A DNA stretch of 64,000 nucleotides, taken from contig NZ_BDBB01000025.1 of NCBI RefSeq assembly GCF_001612765.1, forward strand, positions 62,001 through 126,000, in the 5' to 3' direction. Under the pieces are notes generated by a model, which was not told the origin of the DNA, ran no database searches, and worked only from the letters and a program-made list of their open reading frames with translations. Origin of the DNA: Nocardia arthritidis NBRC 100137 (lineage in GTDB: Bacteria; Actinomycetota; Actinomycetes; Mycobacteriales; Mycobacteriaceae). The translations under genes were made by a program, and so were the position numbers. Below, in pieces: positions 35,037 through 42,359 of the stretch; position 1 is the first letter of the stretch; the number at the start of each line of letters is the position of its first letter.

Positions 35037-35438
35037 TCAGGCGGCCAATGCGGCGTGCCAGCGCGCGGTGTCGGTGTACTGGTGCAGTCGCGTGATGCGG
35101 CCTTCGTCGTCGACCTGCCACAGGTGCACGAACTCGGCCTCGTACTCGCGGCCGGTGGCGCGGGCCGCGCCGCGATAGTGACCTGTCACCACGATGGTGC
35201 CGTCCGTGGTTTCCTGCCAGGTCTCGTCGAACGGTGCGGTGTCGAAGTCCCTGGCAACCGCGCCCCAGATCCGCGCCATGGCCGCCAGCGGGCCGTGGAA
35301 GGCGCCGCCCGCGCCGCACGGCATGCCCGGGGCGGTGCGCACTTCGAACTCCGGATGCAGCAGGGCCAGGATCGCAGGTCCGTCACCCGTCTGCGTCGCG
35401 GTGTAGAACCCCTTGACGACCTCGCTCTTAGCGGACAT
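35037..35438 (-). CDS. SnoaL/NTF2-like protein
   Basis: 133 residues with a clear nuclear transport factor 2 fold: the helix VVKGFYTATQTGDGPAILAL, then LHPEFEV and a C-terminal sheet (EFVHLWQVDDEGRITRLHQY). Proteins of this type are ketosteroid-isomerase-like or SnoaL-like enzymes, or simple ligand-binding proteins; no catalytic residues can be assigned. The ATG at 35438 follows AGAAGGAG. The region before it carries GTTCTAGAAC and a TAGAACG repeat, so a dedicated regulator is likely. It stands alone on the minus strand. Confidence 0.82.
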   Translation of the reverse strand: MSAKSEVVKGFYTATQTGDGPAILALLHPEFEVRTAPGMPCGAGGAFHGPLAAMARIWGAVARDFDTAPFDETWQETTDGTIVVTGHYRGAARATGREYEAEFVHLWQVDDEGRITRLHQYTDTARWHAALAA

Positions 35439-35461
35439 GTCCTACTCCTTCTAAAGTGATT

Positions 35462-35486
35462 GTTCTAGAACGAACATATTAGAACG
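35462..35486. promoter_or_regulatory. Putative operator before the SnoaL-like gene
   Basis: GTTCTAGAAC (35462-35471) is a perfect palindrome. TAGAACG occurs at 35466-35472 and again at 35480-35486, 14 bp apart. Together they form an AT-rich island between the SnoaL-like and LexA-box genes, 24 bp upstream of the former, typical of a TetR- or HxlR-type site. Confidence 0.4.
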
Positions 35487-35580
35487 TGGCAGGCGCGACT
35501 GCCATAGCCGTGTGGCCGGAGTCATGTCATCGATTCGAGGCCGGGTTGCCTGGTGCTTGCCGCATATGTCCGGCTAACAT

Positions 35581-35596
35581 TCGAACATGGGTTCGA
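35581..35596. promoter_or_regulatory. Perfect LexA (SOS) box over the start codon
   Basis: TCGAAC-ATGG-GTTCGA fits the mycobacterial LexA consensus TCGAAC(N4)GTTCGA exactly. The ATG of the downstream gene (35587) lies inside the spacer. TAACAT, a -10 hexamer, ends at 35580, immediately before the box, so LexA would cover the transcription start. Confidence 0.8.
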
Positions 35597-35961
35597 TTAG
35601 CGATGAAACGCCGCGAACCGAAGGCACGGGACCGGAGCTGGTCTACCCGAACAGGACCGGCCACTACTACCGGACACTGACCTACCCGCCGCGGCCGGTG
35701 TGGGTGCGGCTGGACGCCATCCTGGTCCGCGACCCCGGCACCCCGCGGCACGTGAACGGCGCGGGAGTCATCATGCGCGGCGAGCGCCCCGGCACCTTGA
35801 CGCACTGGTTCCCCACCGTCGACGGAGACTGGATGGGACGGGTGACCTACAGCATCCAGTTCGCCGACGGTCGCCCGGACCTGCACGTACGCGACCAACT
35901 GATCCCGGCCTACGCGCTGCGCCCCCGGCGCACCGAGCGCTCCGAACCGGAGTCCGCCTGA
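35587..35961 (+). CDS. Uncharacterised protein under a LexA box
   Basis: 124 residues that I do not recognise. No signal peptide, membrane segment or known catalytic motif is visible. The composition is rich in Arg, Pro and Trp (YYRTLTYPPRPVWVRLDAIL; TLTHWFPTVDGDWMGRVTYS), suggesting a small compact beta-rich fold. The TAACAT hexamer is 6 nt before the ATG and no ribosome binding site is seen, so the mRNA is likely leaderless. A perfect LexA palindrome covers the start codon, so expression should rise after DNA damage. No DNA-repair homology can be claimed. The gene stands alone in its orientation. Confidence 0.68.
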   Translation: MGSISDETPRTEGTGPELVYPNRTGHYYRTLTYPPRPVWVRLDAILVRDPGTPRHVNGAGVIMRGERPGTLTHWFPTVDGDWMGRVTYSIQFADGRPDLHVRDQLIPAYALRPRRTERSEPESA

Positions 35962-36248
35962 TCGGCGACCCGCCACGGGCGTGTTCTCGAACCTGGTGTC
36001 ATTCGTGCGCTGCGTTCCGGACGCGCCGAGCGATCGGAGTTCACCAGGTCGGCGGAACTCGCCATGCGGAATGCTGCACCAGCCCCCTGTTGTAGCTATG
36101 AATTTGCCCCTCCTTTCCGAGCCTAAGGTGCCCCTGTGAGCGCCCTGTCCACCCCTGTTTGCCAGGGTGGGCACGCGCGGCCGAGCGGGTTGTCCGGCCG
36201 GTTGCCGATCGGTTGTCGCCGTAAGGGGCCGGTGATACGTTGCCCGGC

Positions 36249-36932
36249 ATGGGATTTCAGTTGCCGCATCCCGAGGTGCTGTGGGCGCGCGTGACCGTCT
36301 TGGACGTGATCACCGCCGCCACTCGCACGGATCGGGTCGCGAGCGGACAGGAGATCGGGCAGACGGCCGGCGTGGAAGGCGGCCGGCTGATCAGCGACGA
36401 CGGCGAGGGCAATTGGTACTCGCTGGTCAGATACCCCGGCGACCGCGCGCTGCTATTCGGGCGGGACGAGGACAACGAGGTCGCCGGGACCTCTTACGAT
36501 CCGCTTGCCGCGGCGCCCGCCTGGGTGCGCTCGGTGGAGCCGACGGCAAAGCTGCCCGGCGGCGTCGACGGACCGGTCAGCTTCGTGCGCTGGTGGGAGT
36601 TCGGCCGCTGGCAGCACACGCCGACCGACCTCGACGACGGCCTCGAACTGAGCCTCAGCGCCGCTTCCGACCGGGAGAGCTTCACCGGCAGCGTCATGAG
36701 CGCAGCCATCCACGCGAAGTGGGTGGAGATGGACTACGAGGCGGGCAAGCTCACCGCCCTCACCGTCGACCCCACCGCCCTGCACGCCCTGTGCGACGCC
36801 ACCGAGAACGGCACCGTCACCAAGGCTCATTTCTACTTTCTCCAGCCTGGTCTGACAGCCCCCGCATTCGCCTACCTCACCAACGCCGGTGTCCTCACGT
36901 CCGCCGCCAAGCCCACCGAACCTTTGTCGTGA
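36249..36932 (+). CDS. Hypothetical protein, 227 aa
   Basis: I do not recognise this protein. It has 227 residues without an export signal. It appears soluble and acidic, with a Trp-rich middle (VSFVRWWEFGRWQHTPTDLD) and a C-terminal FYFLQPGLTAPAFAYLTNAG. The ATG at 36249 has TACGTT 7 nt upstream and no ribosome binding site, a leaderless arrangement; a TTG at 36240 is an alternative. The 287-bp region before it holds nothing else that I can support. A hairpin follows 32 bp after the stop. Confidence 0.68.
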   Translation: MGFQLPHPEVLWARVTVLDVITAATRTDRVASGQEIGQTAGVEGGRLISDDGEGNWYSLVRYPGDRALLFGRDEDNEVAGTSYDPLAAAPAWVRSVEPTAKLPGGVDGPVSFVRWWEFGRWQHTPTDLDDGLELSLSAASDRESFTGSVMSAAIHAKWVEMDYEAGKLTALTVDPTALHALCDATENGTVTKAHFYFLQPGLTAPAFAYLTNAGVLTSAAKPTEPLS

Positions 36933-36964
36933 CCCTCTGATCGCAGGCGGCACCCACCATTCGA

Positions 36965-36991
36965 GAAGGGCTCCGGCTTCCGGGGCCCTTC
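36965..36991. terminator. Hairpin between two convergent genes
   Basis: GAAGGGCTCCGG and CCGGGGCCCTTC form a 12-bp stem (one T-G pair) with a 3-nt loop. It lies between the hypothetical gene and the convergent L,D-transpeptidase and lacks a T-run. Confidence 0.65.
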
Positions 36992-37096
36992 GCTCATATC
37001 ACGGCGGAATTCGAGAAACCCTTCCGTCTACGTATCCAACGCCGTCGGTCGGTCGATCGACCGAACATCGTCACCGAGCTGGTCGCGGCAACGGAT

Positions 37097-37798
37097 TCAG
37101 ATCGCATAGATGCCGATAACAGGCTTCCGCGACGGCTCGAGGGTGCTCAGCAGCGTACGCATGACGTCGTCACCGACCGCGACGCACCCTGCCGTCGGCC
37201 TGCCGACCTCCACATGGACGAAGAAAGCCGAGCCCCGATTCGGCACGACCGGGAAGCGGTTGTAGTCGATGACCAGTGCGTAGTTGTATTGCGGGTCGGT
37301 CCGGCCGAGATTCTCGCTGAGCGCGGTGTCGAAGGGGCACTCATCCTCGGCGCACCGATATTCCTGGTTGTACAGCGGGCTCGCCGTATCGGACACCCAC
37401 CACACGGACTCATCCACTGTCAGATAGGGAAGCTTCGCGTCTGCATCGGGCAACCGGCCGAACCCTTCGGTCAACGCGAATGTCCCCTCCGGCGTATACG
37501 CCGCCCCTTCTCTGGCCTCCCGTGAAATCCCCGCGGAGCCCACCCAGGCGGGTACCGCCAACGTACGCTCCCACCGTCGAAACCGGTTCCGCTGCCACAA
37601 TTCCAACGTTCCGCGATCGGCGCCTGCCGGGGCTGTCACCCAAACGACTTGCGTCCCCGGAACCGCGTCCGGATCGAAAGGCGGCCGATTTCCGGTGATC
37701 TCGGCCAGCAGTACGATCCCGAGCCCCGCGACCGTCGCCAAGATCCCCGCCATGGTCCAGCGCAGTACCGATCTGCGCCGAATCGCACCGTCAGCCAA
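37097..37798 (-). CDS. L,D-transpeptidase family protein (YkuD-like)
   Basis: 233 residues with an N-terminal membrane anchor (about 13-33, RWTMAGILATVAGLGIVLLA), so the catalytic domain lies outside the membrane. The L,D-transpeptidase active site is seen as HVEVGRPTAGCVAV with His195 and catalytic Cys205. The YkuD/ErfK group forms 3-3 cross-links or attaches proteins to peptidoglycan; the short form without an SH3 or Ig-like domain resembles COG3786 members. The TTG start at 37798 has GGAGGAG 12 nt upstream. Cys residues near 148 and 153 (YRCAEDEC) could form a disulfide. Confidence 0.82.
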   Translation of the reverse strand: MADGAIRRRSVLRWTMAGILATVAGLGIVLLAEITGNRPPFDPDAVPGTQVVWVTAPAGADRGTLELWQRNRFRRWERTLAVPAWVGSAGISREAREGAAYTPEGTFALTEGFGRLPDADAKLPYLTVDESVWWVSDTASPLYNQEYRCAEDECPFDTALSENLGRTDPQYNYALVIDYNRFPVVPNRGSAFFVHVEVGRPTAGCVAVGDDVMRTLLSTLEPSRKPVIGIYAI

Positions 37799-38015
37799 TA
37801 CTGTTCACGCTCCTCCAGGTAGGCGGACATCCGCTGCACCGCATCGTGCGCGCCCCGACGGCCAGCACCAACAACCTCACGCGGTGCCATAGTAGGCGCC
37901 CCGACAACGCAAAACCGTCCACCGACCGGCGCATCGCCACCCGGCGGCCGAATCGACGAGTGGCACTCGGCTGAGGCAAACGTCGAGTAGCCTTCTCGGT
38001 GGTGTGCCACTCGCG

Positions 38016-38303
38016 TTATCGACGGGGCGCTACGGCGTTCCAGTAGTCGGATTTCACCGCGTTCCAGAGGTGGAAGTGTTTGGGGAACCACTCGCGAACC
38101 TGGGCGAGGTCGGGGCGGTGGTTGCCCTCGCCGAAGAAGACCACGCCGGGGGCGCCGTTCGGGATATCGACAATGGAGCCGTCCATTCTCATCCGATAGG
38201 CCGGGGTCGTCGCGGCATAATCGATCAGGGATTCGATCGCGATCCGGGACCCTCGGACGATCTGCCAGAGAACGGTGTGATCACCAAATGTCGTGCGGCG
38301 CAA
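38016..38303 (-). CDS. Small hypothetical protein coupled to a winged-helix gene
   Basis: 95 residues; I do not recognise it. It starts at TTG 38303, supported by GAGGGAGG about 8 nt upstream, and lies out of frame within the last 23 bp of the winged-helix gene. Features are GVVFFGEGNHRPDLAQVREWF, a basic C-terminus, and several Trp and His residues; no export signal is visible. The tight overlap with the upstream gene implies a two-gene unit. It may be the effector or partner of the DNA-binding protein. Confidence 0.55.
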   Translation of the reverse strand: MRRTTFGDHTVLWQIVRGSRIAIESLIDYAATTPAYRMRMDGSIVDIPNGAPGVVFFGEGNHRPDLAQVREWFPKHFHLWNAVKSDYWNAVAPRR

Positions 38304-38568
38304 CGTCGCCCCTCCCTCGCGTAGTGGCGATCCCGCCGTAGGTGGAGAGCAACCGCCTGCCGCTGAGGGTGATCTGGTATCCGCGACGGCTGATCAGCCC
38401 CGCATGCACGATCAGCCCCGCCGACTCGAGCTGTGGCAACGTGCGGCGGAGCTGCCATCCGGCCAGGTCCACCGTCTTCACCAGCGCATCGACGGACAGG
38501 ATTCCGCCCGGCTCGAGTGCTGCCAGCACGTACGCCTGAGTTCTGCTGAGTCGGAAGTTCAACGGCAT
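38281..38568 (-). CDS. Winged helix-turn-helix DNA-binding protein
   Basis: A 95-residue MarR/PadR-like fold. SRTQAYVLAALEPGGILSVD begins the helix pair, LVKTVDLAGWQLRRTLPQLE is the recognition helix area, and LIVHAGLISRRGYQITLSG is the wing. The ATG at 38568 has CATCCT 7 nt upstream, a leaderless layout. It overlaps the following small gene. It is divergent from the XRE-type gene at 38727 with 158 bp between, so the two may share operators. It lacks an effector domain; it may be an autoregulator of the pair. Confidence 0.62.
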   Translation of the reverse strand: MPLNFRLSRTQAYVLAALEPGGILSVDALVKTVDLAGWQLRRTLPQLESAGLIVHAGLISRRGYQITLSGRRLLSTYGGIATTRGRGDVAPHDIW

Positions 38569-38726
38569 GCGGCAAAGGATGTGCGAAGTGCGGATGCCCG
38601 GTTCCGGCAACGGATTACGTGCACAAATTCGCGCAAATTGCCAGCTCCGGTTGTGCAACGCCGCCTACGATCTGCGCGGACCGCAACAAACAGAGAGCTC
38701 GGAATGCAACGGCAGGGGAGGCGTGC

Positions 38727-39629
38727 ATGTCGGACGACCGCGCGGAGGATACGGGCAGCACACTGCCGCGAAGGCAGCTCGGCAGATATCTGAAAGAGGC
38801 TCGGGAGGGGGCCGGGCTCACGCTGGAACGCGCCGCTTCCCTCATGGAGTGGAACAAATCGACCCTCAGCCGTCTGGAGCGCGGTTTGACCGAAAGGGTC
38901 AGGATCCGCGACGTTTCAGGGCTCTGCGAGATCTATGGCCTGAGTGAGGAGAACACGGCTGTCGCCAAAGGTCTGGCCGAGCAGACTCCGGCGAAGTCGT
39001 GGTGGCACGCATACGGAGACCTGATTCCGACGTGGTTCAACTTGTACGTCGGTTTGGAGGCTGCCGCAGAGGAATTGGCGATATTCCAGCCCTTGCTGAT
39101 ACCAGGCCTGTTGCAAACACGCGATTACGCGCGCGCCATCGACCGGAGGTACTTTGCCGAGGATAGCGACGAGGAACTGGACCGTCGTGTGCAACTTCGA
39201 GTCCAACGCCAGCACATCCTGACTCGTTCGCGCCAGCCGACGAAGGCGCTGTTCGTGCTCCAGGAGGCGGTACTGCGAACCATCGTCGGCGACCGGAATG
39301 TGATGAGTCCGCAACTGAGGCATCTTGCCGACGTCGGCACTCTCTCCAACATCGAACTTCGGATTCTGCCGTTTCATGCCGGAATTCCCGTAGGGATGCC
39401 GCTTCCGCCCTTCACCATCCTGGACTTCGCTCCCGATGTCCGAGGCAGATTCACTGAGCCGCCAGTCATCTACTGCGAGAGCTACACCGGTAGCGCGTAC
39501 CTTGAGGAACGGACAGATGTGCTGCGGTTCCGCCAGGCGTTCGCCGTACTCCAACAGTCGAGCTTGGACAGCCGCCTGAGCAGAGACCTACTGCGAGAGA
39601 TAGCAAGGGAGTTCGACCGTGACCGTTGA
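38727..39629 (+). CDS. XRE-family regulator with DUF5753 (Scr1-type)
   Basis: 300 residues. A helix-turn-helix 31 domain (residues about 10-75, YLKEAREGAGLTLERAASLM and WNKSTLSRLERGL) is followed by a DUF5753 sensor-like domain (about 100-290, containing LLIPGLLQTRDYARA and ILDFAPD). The start ATG at 38727 has AGGGGAGG upstream. It overlaps the DUF397 gene by 11 bp. In actinobacteria this pair acts as a regulator and small partner, often tied to antibiotic production or development. Targets are unknown; the next genes are two secreted paralogues. Confidence 0.9.
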   Translation: MSDDRAEDTGSTLPRRQLGRYLKEAREGAGLTLERAASLMEWNKSTLSRLERGLTERVRIRDVSGLCEIYGLSEENTAVAKGLAEQTPAKSWWHAYGDLIPTWFNLYVGLEAAAEELAIFQPLLIPGLLQTRDYARAIDRRYFAEDSDEELDRRVQLRVQRQHILTRSRQPTKALFVLQEAVLRTIVGDRNVMSPQLRHLADVGTLSNIELRILPFHAGIPVGMPLPPFTILDFAPDVRGRFTEPPVIYCESYTGSAYLEERTDVLRFRQAFAVLQQSSLDSRLSRDLLREIAREFDRDR

Positions 39630-39825
39630 CCTAACCGGCGCCCGGTGGTTCAAATCGAGCCATAGCGGTGGTGGAGCCGACTGCGTCGAGGTCGCCCACC
39701 TGGCCGGAGGCATGGTCGGTATCCGTGATTCGAAGAACCCGACCGGCCCGGCGCTGATCTTCACGCCCAGCGAGTGGGACGCCTTCACCGCGGGCGTGGT
39801 CCGTGGTGGGTTCGATCGAGCATAG
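39619..39825 (+). CDS. DUF397 family small protein
   Basis: 68 residues starting at GTG 39619, within the end of the XRE gene. The DUF397 signature is complete: RWFKSSHSGGGADCVEVAHL and GIRDSKNPTGPALIFTPSEW, ending with FTAGVVRGGFD. DUF397 proteins are partners of XRE-DUF5753 regulators and have been described as antagonists or toxin-like partners in actinobacteria. The 11-bp overlap points to coupled translation. Confidence 0.9.
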   Translation: MTVDLTGARWFKSSHSGGGADCVEVAHLAGGMVGIRDSKNPTGPALIFTPSEWDAFTAGVVRGGFDRA

Positions 39826-40079
39826 GACTCGGCAACCTGCTTCACGGGCGCCTTGACCGGCGGCGGATCCCGCGGCGCGGCGGCGTCGGCGAGCAGTGCG
39901 GCGGCTCCGCGGTCGGTCGAGGTAGCCGATCCCCAGTGAGCCGGTGCAGGACACTCCAGTCGGAAAGCCCCGGCACGGAAGCCGGGTCAACCGGCCGTGT
40001 TTACCAGTCGTTAAGGATTCCTCGAGGCCGGTCGATAAGGGTCGTGCGACAGCGATTTCGTTCTCGCGTAGGAGCCTTG

Positions 40080-40454
40080 ATGATCACAACCCGTCTGACC
40101 CTCCTGGGACTTCCCGTGCTCGTGCTGGCCGCTTCTGCTGGTCTGGCGACGGCTCCCGCCGCCGTGGCGCAGCCTCCGCTGCCGACCTACACCTGCAAGT
40201 ACACCCCCATCACCAGCTACTTGGTGATTTTCAGCTCGATGCGAGCGCGCAGGTGCGCGGCGTCACCAGGCGCTCCGCTGGACGGTAATTATTTCTATCC
40301 GGTCAGGATGGAGAACAGCGTCACCGGCGAGAAGTGGGAGTGTGGTGGCGCATTCCCGTACCTCGGCAAGCCGATTCATCCGGGAATGGGATCTCACGAG
40401 GCGGAGGCGGTGCTCAACGCCGGGGTGGACGCGAGCAACTGCCGCCCGATCTGA
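40080..40454 (+). CDS. Secreted small four-cysteine protein, paralogue 1
   Basis: 124 residues. A Sec signal (LTLLGLPVLVLAASAGLATA, AxA near residue 30) is followed by a mature domain of about 94 residues with four Cys (in TYTCKY, RRCAAS, WECGG, NCRPI), which could form two disulfides. GAPLDGNYFYPVRMENS and EKWEC are shared with the next gene. No lipobox and no known domain are present. AGGAG precedes ATG. It may bind a ligand or act as an extracellular inhibitor; no function is assigned. Confidence 0.7.
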   Translation: MITTRLTLLGLPVLVLAASAGLATAPAAVAQPPLPTYTCKYTPITSYLVIFSSMRARRCAASPGAPLDGNYFYPVRMENSVTGEKWECGGAFPYLGKPIHPGMGSHEAEAVLNAGVDASNCRPI

Positions 40455-40522
40455 CGCGCGGTGCGCGCGAGACAGCTGTCTGTGAGTGTCACTTCCCATT
40501 TCTATATCGAATAGGAACCGCG

Positions 40523-40900
40523 ATGAGCACAACCCGCACGGTCCGTCTCGGACTACCGGTACTCCTGCTGGCCGCTACCGCCGGTCTGGTGACCGCCCCC
40601 GCCGCCGGTGCGCAGGTTCTGCCGACCTACACCTGCGGCTATACGATCGACCTACCGCACTTCGGCTCCGTCAAAGGTCGCGAATGCACGGCCTCGGCGG
40701 GCGCTCCTCTGACCGGCCACCACTGGATCACCTTCCGCATGCAGAACAGCGGATCGGGTGAGACATGGGTGTGCAACAGCGTCGAGGCGGCTCTCGTCCC
40801 GTACTACCTGAACGACAAGGTAGATCCGGACTATGCGGACTTCGAACGGGCATACGGTCGTGGCGCGGACGCAAGCGTCTGCCACCGCTTACTGGACTGA
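40523..40900 (+). CDS. Secreted small four-cysteine protein, paralogue 2
   Basis: 125 residues, clearly related to the previous gene: the same signal peptide pattern (RLGLPVLLLAATAGLVTAPA), LPTYTCGYT at the mature N-terminus, ECTASAGAPLTGHHW, RMQNS and ETWVCN, with four Cys at matching places. The two differ more in the C-terminal half (paralogue 2 has VPYYLNDKVDPDYADF), as expected for diverged tandem duplicates. AGGAA precedes ATG. The gene ends 166 bp before the tRNA-Arg terminator. Confidence 0.7.
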   Translation: MSTTRTVRLGLPVLLLAATAGLVTAPAAGAQVLPTYTCGYTIDLPHFGSVKGRECTASAGAPLTGHHWITFRMQNSGSGETWVCNSVEAALVPYYLNDKVDPDYADFERAYGRGADASVCHRLLD

Positions 40901-41065
40901 CTTCGGCTACGCAGTCCCACGCGGCTCGGATGCTGGAGTATCTGCTCGGTCATCGTGGTTCCGCCACCTGACGGTTCAGCGCTGGTGTCCGGCGGCGTTC
41001 GCGGCGAAGACTTCGGGCGAGGTTGTGTCATCTCGTGTCATCGAAGCAGGCTGAGGTCGCAGACG

Positions 41066-41107
41066 AAAAAGGCCCCTGCCAGCGAGTGTGCTGGTCACGG
41101 GGCCTTT
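41066..41107 (-). terminator. Terminator after tRNA-Arg
   Basis: On the minus strand AAAGGCCCC pairs with GGGGCCTTT, and an inner GACCAGC/GCTGG pairing extends the stem. It ends in a run of T residues. It lies 8 bp downstream of the tRNA 3' end. Confidence 0.85.
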
Positions 41108-41115
41108 GTCGTGCG

Positions 41116-41188
41116 TGCCCTCGGCAGGATTCGAACCTGCGGCCTTCTGCTCCGGAGGCAGACGCTCTATCCCCTGAGCTACGAGGGC
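41116..41188 (-). tRNA. tRNA-Arg (CCG)
   Basis: A 73-nt cloverleaf: acceptor GCCCTCG pairs with CGAGGGC, the anticodon arm TCTGC-CTCCGGA-GCAGA gives anticodon CCG for CGG codons, and the T arm is GCAGG-TTCGAAT-CCTGC. The discriminator is A and CCA is not encoded. A terminator follows. Confidence 0.95.
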
Positions 41189-41294
41189 GGGATAGGGCTC
41201 GTTCGGGGCCGGGGAGGCGGTCCGATCGGGCTGGGTCAGCCTATCGTATCGGTGGCCGTCCGCCAAAAAGTGCGGGCGGCGGTGTGGTTTCGGG

Positions 41295-42359
41295 TCAGGG
41301 GAGGGGGGCGGCGCCTCGGGCGGTGAGCATGGTGGTCATCAGGTCGGATTCGCCGCGCTGGGTTGTGGCCATGGTTTCGGCGAGGGTGCGCACCGCTGTG
41401 GTGGCGGCGTGCTGGGCGGCGTAGTCGATCATCGACAGCCCACCCTGATGGTGGCGCAGCATGAGCTGTAGGAACTTGGTGTCCAGGGCGGGGCCGGCGG
41501 CCTGGCGCAGTGCGGCGAGTTCGGCGGGCGTGGCCATGCCGGGCATGGCGGACACCGGGCCGGAGTGATGCGGCATGTCCGACCCGGCATGGTCGTGGCC
41601 GCCCATCGGTTCGGTCATCCAGCCCATGAACCCGTCTACGCCCTGCGCCGGTTCGCCCCACAGCTGCAACCACCCCTGCATGCGCCCGATCTGGCTCTGC
41701 TGGGTGGTGAGGATGTCGTAGGCCAGACGGCGTACCTCGGTGTCGGTGGAACGAACCAGCACCACGCCCGCCATTTCGACCGCCTGCGCGTGATGCGCCG
41801 ACATGTCCTGGCCGAAACCGACGTCGACCGGGCCCGGATCCGGTTCCGGGGACCTGTCCAGCGGAATCCGGGCCAGTACGCCGATCGCGAAGCCGATGAG
41901 AATGGCTCCGATGATGCCGAGGGTCAGCAGGGCGGTGCGCTGTCGGCGGAACTGTCCCCCGATGCCGGACCCAGCCGGTGCTTCGCGGGCATCCGATCCG
42001 GTCGCTTCGCGATCGTGGGATCCGGCTGGCGCTTCGCCCGTGTCGGAGCTGGTAGGTGCTTTGTCGGCCGAAATACGAGCCTCCTGGGCGACTCCGGTGC
42101 TTTCGCGCGACGCTTCGCGACCGCCGGAGCTGGTGCTTTCCGAACTGCCGGAGCCGACGGTTTCGGACGTGCCGGACCCGATGACTTCGCCACCGCCGGT
42201 CCCCGTCACCGCACGAGTGCCGGGTTCGGTAGACGCCGCGCGGTCGCCGGACCCGGTGGCTTCGCCACCCCCGGACCTCGCGGCTTTCCCTCGGCCCGAG
42301 CCGGTGGCTTCGGGATCACCGGGCGCAGCGGAGGCTGCGCGATTTCGATCGCCGGCCAC
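41295..42359 (-). CDS. DUF305 (CopM-like) membrane protein with low-complexity N-terminus
   Basis: 354 residues from the GTG at 42359, which overlaps the stop of the DUF3105 gene by 1 bp (TAGTG). Residues 1-135 are Gly/Ser/Ala/Thr low complexity with repeated EATGSG and REA units, not usual for the family. A transmembrane segment follows (about 142-162, TLGIIGAILIGFAIGVLARI). The outer part has the DUF305 double motif: MSAHHAQAVEMA and LMLRHHQGGLSMI, plus GGHDHAGSDMPHHSG. These His/Met clusters fit copper or other metal binding. The DUF305 part itself is typical in length (about 190 residues). Confidence 0.78.
   Translation of the reverse strand: MAGDRNRAASAAPGDPEATGSGRGKAARSGGGEATGSGDRAASTEPGTRAVTGTGGGEVIGSGTSETVGSGSSESTSSGGREASRESTGVAQEARISADKAPTSSDTGEAPAGSHDREATGSDAREAPAGSGIGGQFRRQRTALLTLGIIGAILIGFAIGVLARIPLDRSPEPDPGPVDVGFGQDMSAHHAQAVEMAGVVLVRSTDTEVRRLAYDILTTQQSQIGRMQGWLQLWGEPAQGVDGFMGWMTEPMGGHDHAGSDMPHHSGPVSAMPGMATPAELAALRQAAGPALDTKFLQLMLRHHQGGLSMIDYAAQHAATTAVRTLAETMATTQRGESDLMTTMLTARGAAPLP

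Noticed and set aside
34819-35319. An extension of the proline-rich membrane protein frame upstream of 34818
   Set aside because: It runs through the spacer and antisense to the SnoaL-like gene; GGAGG just before 34818 decides the start.
38016-39825. XRE-DUF397 and winged-helix genes as a prophage remnant
   Set aside because: No integrase, attachment site, phage structural gene or shift in composition is visible.
40486-40496. GTGA-GTG-TCAC before the second secreted paralogue as a CRP site
   Set aside because: The spacer is 3 bp, not 6, so it does not fit the CRP/GlxR consensus.
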